Assembly (NCBI RefSeq): GCF_900101455.1
Contig: NZ_FMZJ01000002.1
Coordinates: 372,001-436,000 of the forward strand
Reading direction: 5' to 3'
DNA: 64,000 nucleotides
DNA from: Sphingomonas sp. YR710
Lineage (GTDB): Bacteria > Pseudomonadota > Alphaproteobacteria > Sphingomonadales > Sphingomonadaceae
Shown piece by piece: positions 35,832 to 44,304 of the stretch (the stretch's first letter is position 1; every line of letters starts with the position of its first letter). Both the position numbers and the translations under genes were made by a program. Below the pieces are notes generated by a model. That model was given only the letters and a program-made list of their open reading frames with translations. It did no database searches and was not told the DNA's origin.

Positions 35832-36561
35832 AAACCTCCACGCCAAAGTCGACGGCAAACCGATCCTCAAGGGGCTCTCGCTCACGATCAATCCGGGCGA
35901 GATCCATGCGATCATGGGGCCGAACGGGGCGGGCAAGTCGACGCTCAGCTATGTGCTGGCGGGGCGGCCGGGCTATGAGGTCACGCAAGGATCGGTGACG
36001 TTCGACGGGCAGGATCTGCTCACCCTCGCGCCCTATGAGCGTGCGGCAGCCGGGCTGTTCCTGGGGTTCCAGTACCCGGTCGAGATCCCCGGCGTGTCTA
36101 ACGTCCAGTTCCTGCGCGAGGCGCTCAATGCGCAGCGCAAGACGCGGGGCGAGGCGGCGCTTTCGGGCGGGGATTTCCTGAAGCGCGCGAAGGTGCAGGC
36201 CGATGCGCTGGGGCTCAGCATGGACATGATGAAGCGCCCGGTGAACGTCGGCTTCTCGGGCGGCGAGAAGAAGCGCAATGAAATGGTGCAGATGGGGATC
36301 ATCGATCCGAAACTCGCCATCCTCGACGAGACCGACAGCGGCCTCGACATCGACGCGCTGCGCGTGATCGGCGGCGGGATCAACATGATCATGCGCAAGC
36401 CCGACAAGGCGGTGCTGCTGATCACCCATTATCAGCGGCTGCTCGATTATGTGAAGCCGGATTTCGTGCATGTGCTCGCGGCCGGACGGATCGTGCGGAC
36501 CGGCGGTGCCGAGCTCGCGCATGAGCTGGAGCGCGAAGGCTATAAGGATATTGCGGCGTGA
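35815..36561 (+). CDS. sufC: SUF ATPase SufC
   Basis: A 248-aa ABC-type ATPase that powers the SufBC2D scaffold; it is soluble despite its ABC fold. Walker A GPNGAGKST (Lys41), signature FSGGEKKRNE, Walker B LAILDETDSGLD with the SufC-specific DETDSGLDIDAL, and H-loop LLITHYQR. ATG 35815 or 35818. Its start overlaps the foreign AT-rich ORF. Confidence 0.97.
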   Translation: MMLKIENLHAKVDGKPILKGLSLTINPGEIHAIMGPNGAGKSTLSYVLAGRPGYEVTQGSVTFDGQDLLTLAPYERAAAGLFLGFQYPVEIPGVSNVQFLREALNAQRKTRGEAALSGGDFLKRAKVQADALGLSMDMMKRPVNVGFSGGEKKRNEMVQMGIIDPKLAILDETDSGLDIDALRVIGGGINMIMRKPDKAVLLITHYQRLLDYVKPDFVHVLAAGRIVRTGGAELAHELEREGYKDIAA

Positions 36562-36578
36562 GGGGAAATGAGCTTACT

Positions 36579-36697
36579 CCCTCGCCCCCGCTTGCGGGGG
36601 AGAGGGTCGGGGAGAGGGGGCAGTCGGGAAGAGGTTCGCGACAGAACCTCCAGCACTGCCCCCTCTCCCAACCCTCTCCCCCTAAAGGGGGCGAGGG
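36579..36697. repeat. Paired inverted GC-rich palindromes between sufC and sufD
   Basis: Left unit (36579-36606, CCCTCGCCCCC...GGGGGAGAGGG) and right unit (36672-36697, CCCTCTCCCCC...GGGGGCGAGGG) are inverse copies, extended by GGAGAGGGGGCAGT / ACTGCCCCCTCTCC inside, about 43 nt in all, around a short loop. The right unit ends 3 bp before the sufD ATG and its GGGGG tract is the only Shine-Dalgarno candidate. Confidence 0.88.
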
Positions 36698-36700
36698 CTT

Positions 36701-37447
36701 ATGACTCCTCTCCCAACCCGCAAGGACGAGGCGTGGCGCTATAGCGACCTCGACGCGCTCGCGCCCGTCTGGCCGCGCGATGCGGTCGAGCATGTCACCG
36801 TGCCGGCAGGCGAAACCTATGTCCGCCAGATCGTCCAGATCGCCGGCCCGGACGAAATCGTGATACGCAACCTCGATCTCACGCTCGAATCCGGCGCCGC
36901 CGCGACGCTCCACCTGCTCAATGCCGGGGGCAAGCTCGGGCGGATCGCGATCGACGTGACGTTGCACGAAGGCGCCGCCTTCTCGCTCGGCGCGGTGCAG
37001 CTCGGCCAGGGCCAGCAGACCGTCGAGATCGTCACCACCGTCCGCCATGTCGAACCAGGCGCGACCAGCCGGCAGACGGTACGGTCGATCGTCGCGAAAC
37101 GGGCGACGGCATCCTATCTCGGCAAGGTCGCGGTCGCGCGCGACGCGCAGAAGACCGACAGCGTGCAATCGGTGAAGGCGATGCTGCTCGATCGCACCGC
37201 GACGGCGAACGCCAAGCCCGAACTGGAGATCTACGCCGACGACGTGAAGTGCGCGCATGGCGCCACCGTCGGCGAGCTGGACAAGCAGGCGATGTTCTAT
37301 CTTGCCAGCCGCGGGTTGCCGCCGGAAACGGCGAAGACGTTGCTGCTGCAGGCGTTTATCGCCGAGGTGTTCGGCGATGTCGCGGATGAAGCGGCCAAGG
37401 TGCGGCTGGAAGAAGCGGCGCTTGCGGCGCTGGAGGCGATGGTATGA
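36701..37447 (+). CDS. sufD: Fe-S cluster assembly protein SufD
   Basis: A 248-aa SufD-like scaffold subunit, much shorter than E. coli SufD (423 aa) but normal for sphingomonads. It has the N-terminal RKDEAWRYSDLDAL motif and the C-terminal AKPELEIYADDVKCAHGATVGELD segment including the conserved Cys/His region. Its beta-helical core pairs with SufB. The start follows directly after a palindrome. The stop overlaps sufS (ATGA). Confidence 0.95.
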   Translation: MTPLPTRKDEAWRYSDLDALAPVWPRDAVEHVTVPAGETYVRQIVQIAGPDEIVIRNLDLTLESGAAATLHLLNAGGKLGRIAIDVTLHEGAAFSLGAVQLGQGQQTVEIVTTVRHVEPGATSRQTVRSIVAKRATASYLGKVAVARDAQKTDSVQSVKAMLLDRTATANAKPELEIYADDVKCAHGATVGELDKQAMFYLASRGLPPETAKTLLLQAFIAEVFGDVADEAAKVRLEEAALAALEAMV

Positions 37448-38682
37448 GCAGCACGATTTTGCGTGAAAGCCCCTCCCCTGAAGGGGAGGGACTTATAGGC
37501 AGAAGGGCCGACTTTCCCGCCATCCCCGACGGTTGGCACTATCTCGATACCGCCGCGACCGCGCAGAAGCCGCGCGCCGTGATCGATGCGATCGAGACCG
37601 CTTACGCCCGCGATTATGCGACCGTGCATCGCGGCGTCTACAAGCGATCGGCCGACATGACGATCGCTTATGAGGCCGCACGGACCCGGGTTGCGCGGTT
37701 CATCAACGCCGCCTCTTCCGACGAAATCGTGTTCGTGCGGGGGGCGACCGAGGCGATCAATCTCGTCGCGCAGAGCTGGGGCGTCGCCAATCTCAAGGCC
37801 GGCGACCGGATCCTGCTGTCGCAGCTCGAACATCACAGCAATATCGTGCCGTGGCAGTTGCTGCGCGATCGCACCGGCATCGAAATCGACGTCGCGCCGC
37901 TCACCGAAGACGGGCGGATCGATCTGGATGCGGCCGAGGCGATGCTGACCCACCGGCACAAATTGGTCGCGCTCGCCCATGTCTCGAATGTGCTCGGATC
38001 GGTGCTCGATGTGGAGCGCGCTGCCACGATCGCGCACAAGGTCGGGGCGAAGCTGCTGCTCGATGGCTGTCAGGCGGTCGCGCGGCTCGCTGTCGACGTG
38101 CAAGCTATCGATTGCGACTTCTATGTCTTCTCCGGCCACAAGCTCTACGGTCCGACCGGGATCGGCGCGCTCTGGGCGAAGGGCGAATTGCTGAGCGCGA
38201 TGCCGCCCTGGCAGGGCGGCGGATCGATGATCGATCGGGTGACGTTCGCGAAGACGAGCTGGGCGCCGGCGCCGCAGCGGTTCGAGGCGGGGACACCGAA
38301 CATCGTCGGCGCGCTGGGGCTCCATGCGGCGATCGACTATGTCGATGCGATCGGGCTCGATGCGATCCATGCGCATGAGGTGTCGCTGGTCCGCGCGGCG
38401 CGCGCGGCGCTGTCGCAGATCAACAGCGTCAAGCTGTTCGGCCCCGAGGATGCGGCCGGCATCGTCAGCTTTGCGATCGAGGGGGTGCATCCGCACGACA
38501 TCGGCACCATATTGGATGAAGCCGGCGTCGCGATCCGCGCGGGGCATCATTGCGCCCAGCCGCTGATGGAGCATCTCGACGTGCCGGCGACCGCGCGCGC
38601 GAGCTTCGGAATTTACAGTGATCTGGCCGATGTCGCGGCATTGGCCAAGGGCATCGAACGCGTAACCCGGATTTTCGGATGA
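37444..38682 (+). CDS. sufS: Cysteine desulfurase SufS, with palindrome-derived N-terminal insert
   Basis: A 412-aa PLP enzyme that takes sulfur from cysteine for Fe-S assembly. PLP lysine Lys233 in FSGHKLYGPTG; catalytic Cys370 in RAGHHCAQPLM; N-terminal RADFPAI and DTAATAQKP. The start codon overlaps the sufD stop, and the first 20 residues translate a palindrome (37471-37490), giving SPSPEGEGL before the normal RADFP start of the family. The enzyme core is complete. Confidence 0.96.
   Translation: MSSTILRESPSPEGEGLIGRRADFPAIPDGWHYLDTAATAQKPRAVIDAIETAYARDYATVHRGVYKRSADMTIAYEAARTRVARFINAASSDEIVFVRGATEAINLVAQSWGVANLKAGDRILLSQLEHHSNIVPWQLLRDRTGIEIDVAPLTEDGRIDLDAAEAMLTHRHKLVALAHVSNVLGSVLDVERAATIAHKVGAKLLLDGCQAVARLAVDVQAIDCDFYVFSGHKLYGPTGIGALWAKGELLSAMPPWQGGGSMIDRVTFAKTSWAPAPQRFEAGTPNIVGALGLHAAIDYVDAIGLDAIHAHEVSLVRAARAALSQINSVKLFGPEDAAGIVSFAIEGVHPHDIGTILDEAGVAIRAGHHCAQPLMEHLDVPATARASFGIYSDLADVAALAKGIERVTRIFG
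37471..37490. repeat. Single GC-rich palindrome inside the sufS coding region
   Basis: CCCTCCCC-TGAA-GGGGAGGG, identical in core and loop to the right end of the DUF559 cassette. It is read in frame without a stop. Confidence 0.9.
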
Positions 38683-39143
38683 TGGACGACGATATGAACG
38701 AGCAGCAGAAGATCCTGATCGAGGAAGTGAGCGAGGCGCCGGCTCCGCCCAAGGCGCGGGTCGAACAGGAAGGCCGGGCGCCCGACTATCTCGATGGCTT
38801 CCTCGCGCAGAAACCCGTCGAGGCATCGGCGGGCGAACCCGGAGGCAGCATCTATGATGGTGTGATCGACGCGCTCAAGGAGATTTACGATCCGGAAATT
38901 CCGGTGAACATCTATGATCTCGGGCTGATCTACGGCGTCGATGTCGCCGATGCCCATGTCGTGGTGACGATGACCTTGACGACGCCGCATTGCCCGGTCG
39001 CAGAATCGATGCCGGGCGAAGTCGAGCTGCGGGTCGGCGCGGTGTCGGGGGTCGGATCGGCCGAGGTCAATCTGGTCTGGGATCCGCCGTGGGATCCGCA
39101 GAAGATGTCCGACGAGGCCAAGCTCGAACTGGGGATGTTGTGA
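38679..39143 (+). CDS. sufT: SUF-associated DUF59/MIP18 protein SufT
   Basis: A 154-aa protein with the DUF59 (MIP18-like) domain: ALKEIYDPEIPVNIYDLGLIYGV, TMTLTTPHCPVAE with the reactive Cys, and NLVWDPPWDPQKMSDEAKLELGM. It helps cluster assembly or delivery. The N-terminal 50 residues are acidic and variable. Overlaps sufS by 4 nt and sufA by 1 nt. Confidence 0.93.
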   Translation: MMDDDMNEQQKILIEEVSEAPAPPKARVEQEGRAPDYLDGFLAQKPVEASAGEPGGSIYDGVIDALKEIYDPEIPVNIYDLGLIYGVDVADAHVVVTMTLTTPHCPVAESMPGEVELRVGAVSGVGSAEVNLVWDPPWDPQKMSDEAKLELGML

Positions 39144-39502
39144 TGACGACCACCACGAAGACCCGCGTCCGCCCCGCCGCTTTGATCCTCACGCCGTCGG
39201 CCGAGGCGCGGATCGCCAGGCTGATGGCGGATGCGCCCGAAGGCGCCGCCGGCGTCAAGCTGTCGACGCCGCGGCGCGGCTGTTCGGGGCTGGCTTACTC
39301 GGTCGATTATGTCACCGAAGCCGATCCGATGGACGAGAAGATCGTGACCCCGGGCGGCGATTTCTACGTCGATGGCGGCTCTTTGCTCTATCTGATCGGA
39401 TCGACGATGGATTGGGTGGAGGACGATTTCACCGCGGGCTTCACCTTCCAGAACCCCAATGCCAAGGGCAGTTGCGGCTGCGGAGAAAGTTTTACGGTCT
39501 GA
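39143..39502 (+). CDS. sufA: A-type Fe-S carrier SufA/IscA-like
   Basis: A 119-aa A-type carrier that receives clusters from SufBCD and passes them to target proteins. The three ligand cysteines are present: Cys47 in RRGCSGLAY and Cys111/Cys113 in SCGCGESF. ATG 39143 overlaps the sufT stop by one base. Last gene of the operon. Confidence 0.95.
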   Translation: MTTTTKTRVRPAALILTPSAEARIARLMADAPEGAAGVKLSTPRRGCSGLAYSVDYVTEADPMDEKIVTPGGDFYVDGGSLLYLIGSTMDWVEDDFTAGFTFQNPNAKGSCGCGESFTV

Positions 39503-39532
39503 TGCCAAATTGTGTTAGGTGAAACTCTCTTG

Positions 39533-39553
39533 CCCTCCCCTTCAGGTGAGGGG
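39533..39553. repeat. Degenerate GC-rich palindrome after sufA
   Basis: CCCTCCCC-TTCA-GGTGAGGGG, imperfect, 30 bp past the sufA stop and 20 bp before the convergent ivd stop. It could act as a weak bidirectional terminator. Confidence 0.6.
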
Positions 39554-39573
39554 CTTTAGATCCTCAAGCTCCG

Positions 39574-40725
39574 TCATGCCCCGATCAGCTCCCGGCCGAT
39601 CAGATATCGCCTGATCTCGTTGGTGCCGGCGCCGATATCGTACAGCTTGGCATCCCGCAGTAGCCGTTCGACCGGCCACTCCTTGGTGTAGCCCGCGCCC
39701 CCCAAAGCCTGGATTGCGTCGAGCGACGTCTTCACGGCATTCTCCGATGCCAGCAGGATCGCGCCGGCGGCATCGAACCGCGTGGTCTTGCCGGCGTCGC
39801 ACGCGCGGGCGACCGCATAGACATAAGCGCGCGCCGAATTGAGCGCGACATACATGTCGGCGACCTTGCCCTGCATCAGCTGGAACGATCCGATTGGCTG
39901 GCCGAACTGCTTGCGCTCGCGGACATAGGGCAGGACGATGTCGAGGCAGGCTTGCATGATTCCGAGCGGTCCGGCGGCGAGCACCGCGCGCTCATAGTCG
40001 AGGCCGGACATCAGCACGTTCACGCCGCGCCCGTTGCCGCCCAGGATATTCTCGGCCGGAACCTCGCAATCCTCGAACACCAGTTCGGCGGTATCGCTGC
40101 CGCGCATGCCCATCTTGTCGAGCTTCTTCGATACCGAAAAACCCTTGAAACCCTTTTCGATCAGGAAGGCGGTGATCGCGCGATCGCCGGTCTTCGCATA
40201 GACGACCAAAGTGTCCGCGTGCGGGGCGTTGGTGATCCAGAACTTGGTGCCGTTCAGGATGTAATGATCGCCTTTTCGCTCGGCCTTGAGCTTCATCGAC
40301 ACGACATCGGAGCCGGCGCCGGCCTCCGACATCGCCAGGCTGCCGACATGCTCGCCGGAGATGAGCTTGGGAAGATAACGCCTCTTCTGCTCGTCGCTGC
40401 CCCAGCGGCGGATCTGGTTGACGCACAGATTGCTGTGTGCGCCATAGCTGAGCCCGACCGAGGCCGAAGCGCGCGAAACCTCTTCCATCGCGACGACATG
40501 GTCGAGATAGCCCAGGCCCAGCCCGCCAAATTCCTCCTCCACCGTGATGCCGTGCAGGCCCAGAGCCCCCATTTCGGGCCAGAGATGGCGCGGAAAAGTG
40601 TTGGTCGCGTCGATTTCGGCGGCGATCGGCGCGATCCGGTCGGCTGCGAAGCGCGCGGTCGTCTCCCGGATCGCATCGGTGGTTTCGCCCAGCGCAAAGT
40701 CGAGCGCGGTCGTCATGTCAGCCAT
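39574..40725 (-). CDS. Isovaleryl-CoA dehydrogenase
   Basis: A 383-aa flavin acyl-CoA dehydrogenase of leucine breakdown (isovaleryl-CoA to methylcrotonyl-CoA). Motifs: [14 protein letters not shown] and [18 protein letters not shown] (FAD contacts), [18 protein letters not shown] holding the Glu at the IVD-specific position, and [19 protein letters not shown] near the end. The other leucine-degradation (liu) genes are not here. Confidence 0.9.
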   Translation of the reverse strand: MADMTTALDFALGETTDAIRETTARFAADRIAPIAAEIDATNTFPRHLWPEMGALGLHGITVEEEFGGLGLGYLDHVVAMEEVSRASASVGLSYGAHSNLCVNQIRRWGSDEQKRRYLPKLISGEHVGSLAMSEAGAGSDVVSMKLKAERKGDHYILNGTKFWITNAPHADTLVVYAKTGDRAITAFLIEKGFKGFSVSKKLDKMGMRGSDTAELVFEDCEVPAENILGGNGRGVNVLMSGLDYERAVLAAGPLGIMQACLDIVLPYVRERKQFGQPIGSFQLMQGKVADMYVALNSARAYVYAVARACDAGKTTRFDAAGAILLASENAVKTSLDAIQALGGAGYTKEWPVERLLRDAKLYDIGAGTNEIRRYLIGRELIGA

Positions 40726-40947
40726 CCTCTTTGAACTATGTCTCCACGGCTTTAGCAGGCATGGACCGGTTGGAAAAACCCAAACGGCCGGCGCGTTGCG
40801 GCCGCCTGCGGCCCGGCGCCCCCGTTTGCGGCCGGGCGGGGTTGCGCGATCACGCGGCCCCTTGCAAAAAGGGGCCGAAGCGCCTCTAACCCGGCGCGGT
40901 TGCGGGTCGAGATACGATTTCGTCAGGGACGATACGGGCGGTCAGGC
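40726..40947. other. Intergenic region with GC hairpins
   Basis: Divergent promoter space between ivd and the polysaccharide gene. It contains a 9-bp hairpin CGGCCCCTT/AAGGGGCCG (40855-40877) and several GGCCG-rich inverted tracts, none followed by a T-run. I see no gene. Confidence 0.5.
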
Positions 40948-43900
40948 ATGGATGAACAGCCGGTATTTTTCGATGCGTCGGGCCGGCGCCGGCGTCGTTT
41001 CGCGCTCGCCCTGATCGCTTTCGTCCTGCTGATCCTCCTGGCTGTCGGCATGTTCGCGGGATCGATCGTAGCGGTCGTGCCGCAGCCGCCTTTGCCGTTC
41101 GAGGCGGAGCGGCCGCCGATCGCCGGAATTTCCGGACCGAACGATACGTTGGTCCATCACAGCGCCCGGCAGGTTCGGCGGATGTTCCGCAATTTTCAGC
41201 ACTTTCTCGGCGAAAGTGCCGGGCAGCCGGGGCTCTCGCCCAAGACGTTCGCGTTTCACGCGCCATGGGACGATGCCAGTGCCGCTTCGCTGGCCCGCCA
41301 TGTCAACGATCTCGACTGGGTGATTCCGGGCTGGATCTCGATCACCGGGCCCGACCATCACGTAACGAGCTTCGCCGATGCGCGCGGCAAGGCCATCCTG
41401 AGTACCGCTGTCCATCGGCCGAAGTTGATGCCGATGGTGCAGAATGTGCTCGAGGGGGCGTGGGATGGACCGGGCATAGCCGCGCTGATGCATGATCCGG
41501 TGCAGCGCAAGCTGACGCTCGATCGGGTCGAAGCGCTGCTGGTCGCCAATCAGGCGAGCGGCGTCTTCTTCGATTTCGAGGAACTGCCCGAAGCCGCCCA
41601 CGGCGATTATCTCCGGTTTCTGGCCGCTGCGCGTGCCCGCTTCGCACCACGCGGCATGATCATCGCGATTGCGGTGCCCGTCGCCGATCCGAACTGGAAT
41701 CTTCCGGCATATGCCAAGGTCGTCGATCGGCTGTTCCTGATGGCTTATGACGAACATTCGGAGCCCGGCGATCCCGGCCCGGTGGCATCGCAGCCCTGGT
41801 TTGCCGATTCGGTGGCGCGCGCCACGCAGGGCGTACCGCGCGACAAGATCGTCGTGGCGCTCGGATCCTATGCCTATGACTGGCAGAGGGGCGGCGACGC
41901 ATCGCCGCATTCGGTGGAGGATGCCTGGCTGACCGCGCATGAATCGGGCGTGCTGCCGATTTACGACCGGGCGAGCGGCAACAGCTATTTCGCCTATAGC
42001 GAAGGCGGCATTCGCCACGACATCTGGCTGCTCGACGCATCGAGCATGCGCGCGCAGGTGGCCGTGCTGCGCCAGCTGGGGCTCAATGCCGTCGCCTTGT
42101 GGCGGCTCGGCACCGAGGATCCGTCGATCTGGACGATGTTTGGCCGAAACCGCATCACCAAACAGCCCGCATCGGTGCTCGAGGATATCCCCGCCGGCAC
42201 CAACGTCGATATCGAAGGCACGGGTGAGATCTTGCGGATCGGCGCGGTTCCGGTACCCGGACATCGCACGATCAAGGTCGATCCGCGCGGCAATATCATC
42301 GGCGTTCGCTTCGATCGTCTGCCTTCGCCCTATCAGATCGAACGGACCGGATATCGCCCCGGCCTGATCGCGCTGACGTTCGACGACGGCCCCGATCCGG
42401 TGTGGACGCCGAAGATTCTCGACGTGCTCAAGGACAAGCACGTGCCGGCGACCTTCTTCGTGATCGGCAGCAATGCGCTTACCCAGCGCAAATTGCTCGA
42501 ACGGCTGGTGCGCGAGGGGCATGAGGTTGGCAATCACACCTATACCCACCCCAATCTCGCCAACGCTACCGAACGCGAGACCGGGCTCGAGCTCAACGCC
42601 ACCCAGCGGCTGTTCCAGGCCTATACCGGCCGATCGCTCCGGCTGTTCCGCCCGCCTTATTTCGGCGACGCCGAGCCGACCACCGCTGACGAGATCGTGC
42701 CGGTCGCGGAGGCGCAGAAGCGCGGCTATCTGACCGTGGGATTGCATGTCGATCCGGACGACTGGAAGCGGCCTGGTGTGGCCGAAATCGTCCAGCGCGC
42801 GATCGATGGCGTCGAATCCGGCAGCGACACATTCGCCACCCAGGTCGTGTTGCTGCACGACTCCGGTGGCGATCGCACCCAGACGATCGCGGCATTGCCG
42901 CTGCTGATCGATGCGTTGCGCGCCAAGGGCTATCGCTTCGTTCCGATCTCGGCACTCGCCAATCTGTCGCATCAGGCGGTCAATCCGCCGATCTCCAGCA
43001 GCGATCGGCTCGCCGCCGAAACTGATCTGGCGCTATTTTCGACGCTGGGCGGCATCGTGATCGGGCTGAAATGGCTGTTCGCCTTCGCAATCTCGGTGGG
43101 TATATTGCGGGCTATCACCTTGTCTGGCCTCGCTTTGTGGCAGGCCCGCCGCGAATCGCGGGTGATCTTTCCGCAGATCGATCCTGACCGGTTCGTGACC
43201 GTGCTGATCCCGGCGTTCAATGAAGAACGGGTGATCGAACGCTCGGTGCGCCACGTGCTGGCCAGCCGCGACGTCCAGGTCGAAGTCATCGTCATCGACG
43301 ATGGATCGAAGGATCGCACCAGCGAGATCGTGCGCGAACAATTCGCCGATGAGCCGCGTGTACGGTTGCTTACGCTCGAAAATGGCGGCAAGGCGCGCGC
43401 GCTCAACCGCGGGCTCGAACTGGCCAAGGGCGAGATCGTGATCGCGCTCGATGCCGATACGCAGTTCGAGCCGGCGACGATCGCCAGGCTGGCGCGCTGG
43501 TTCGTCGATCCCGAACTGGGCGCGGTCGCGGGTAATGCCAAGGTCGGCAACCGCGTCAACCTCATCACCTGCTGGCAGGCGCTCGAATATATCACCGCGC
43601 AAAATCTCGAGCGGCGCGCATTGGCGCGGCTCAACGCGATGACGGTGGTGCCGGGGGCTGTCGGCGCCTGGCGGCTGTCGGCGATCCGCTCGGTCGGCGG
43701 CTACCCGCACGATACGCTGGCCGAGGATCAGGATCTGACGATCGCGATCCAGCGGGCGGGCTGGAAGGTCGCTTATGATCAATATGCGGTGGCGTGGACC
43801 GAGGCACCCGAATCGTTCAAGGCGCTTGCCAAGCAGCGCTACCGCTGGGCCTATGGCACGTTGCAGTGCCTGTGGAAGCACCGCGCGACGATGAAGAGCG

Positions 43901-44304
43901 GCAAGCCGCGAGGGCTCGCCATCATCGGTCTTCCGCAAGCGATCCTGTTCCAGATCCTGCTGGCGGCGATCTCGCCGGTGATCGATCTCGCTTTGATCCT
44001 GAGCATCGTCGACACCTGGATCTCGGTCGAAGCGCATGGTTGGGAACAGACGCAAACCAATATCGACAAGATGCTCACCTATTGGCTGATCTTCACCGCA
44101 ATCGATCTGCTCGCCGCGTTCATCGCCTTCGCGCTGGAGCGTCGTGAGCGCTGGCGGCTGCTCTGGCTCCTGATCCCGCAGCGGGTCGGCTATCGCCAGG
44201 TCATGTATTATGTCGTGCTGAAGGCGCTGGCGCAGGCCATGCGGGGCCCGCGGGTCGGCTGGGGCAAATTGGAGCGCAGCGGCCGGGTCGGTGCCAAAGC
44301 CTGA
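40948..44304 (+). CDS. GH18-like / NodB polysaccharide deacetylase / GT2 synthase fusion
   Basis: A 1118-aa protein with three enzymes. An N-terminal Arg cluster and membrane anchor (residues 13-43). GH18-like barrel about 70-400 with FDFEEL (Asp209, Glu211). NodB deacetylase about 470-680 with TFDDGP (Asp479, Asp480) and NHTYTH (His530, His534). Then a membrane segment near 700 and a processive GT2 domain about 750-1000: IPAFNEE, DDGS (784), DAD (835-837), ED (926), QRYRW (963-967), with C-terminal membrane helices. Suggests synthesis and trimming of a partly deacetylated hexosamine polymer. ATG 40948 preferred. Overlaps the next gene by 14 nt. Confidence 0.9.
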   Translation: MDEQPVFFDASGRRRRRFALALIAFVLLILLAVGMFAGSIVAVVPQPPLPFEAERPPIAGISGPNDTLVHHSARQVRRMFRNFQHFLGESAGQPGLSPKTFAFHAPWDDASAASLARHVNDLDWVIPGWISITGPDHHVTSFADARGKAILSTAVHRPKLMPMVQNVLEGAWDGPGIAALMHDPVQRKLTLDRVEALLVANQASGVFFDFEELPEAAHGDYLRFLAAARARFAPRGMIIAIAVPVADPNWNLPAYAKVVDRLFLMAYDEHSEPGDPGPVASQPWFADSVARATQGVPRDKIVVALGSYAYDWQRGGDASPHSVEDAWLTAHESGVLPIYDRASGNSYFAYSEGGIRHDIWLLDASSMRAQVAVLRQLGLNAVALWRLGTEDPSIWTMFGRNRITKQPASVLEDIPAGTNVDIEGTGEILRIGAVPVPGHRTIKVDPRGNIIGVRFDRLPSPYQIERTGYRPGLIALTFDDGPDPVWTPKILDVLKDKHVPATFFVIGSNALTQRKLLERLVREGHEVGNHTYTHPNLANATERETGLELNATQRLFQAYTGRSLRLFRPPYFGDAEPTTADEIVPVAEAQKRGYLTVGLHVDPDDWKRPGVAEIVQRAIDGVESGSDTFATQVVLLHDSGGDRTQTIAALPLLIDALRAKGYRFVPISALANLSHQAVNPPISSSDRLAAETDLALFSTLGGIVIGLKWLFAFAISVGILRAITLSGLALWQARRESRVIFPQIDPDRFVTVLIPAFNEERVIERSVRHVLASRDVQVEVIVIDDGSKDRTSEIVREQFADEPRVRLLTLENGGKARALNRGLELAKGEIVIALDADTQFEPATIARLARWFVDPELGAVAGNAKVGNRVNLITCWQALEYITAQNLERRALARLNAMTVVPGAVGAWRLSAIRSVGGYPHDTLAEDQDLTIAIQRAGWKVAYDQYAVAWTEAPESFKALAKQRYRWAYGTLQCLWKHRATMKSGKPRGLAIIGLPQAILFQILLAAISPVIDLALILSIVDTWISVEAHGWEQTQTNIDKMLTYWLIFTAIDLLAAFIAFALERRERWRLLWLLIPQRVGYRQVMYYVVLKALAQAMRGPRVGWGKLERSGRVGAKA

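Noticed and set aside
40855-40877. Hairpin ahead of the polysaccharide gene as a terminator
   Set aside because: No T-run on either strand and no gene ends beside it.
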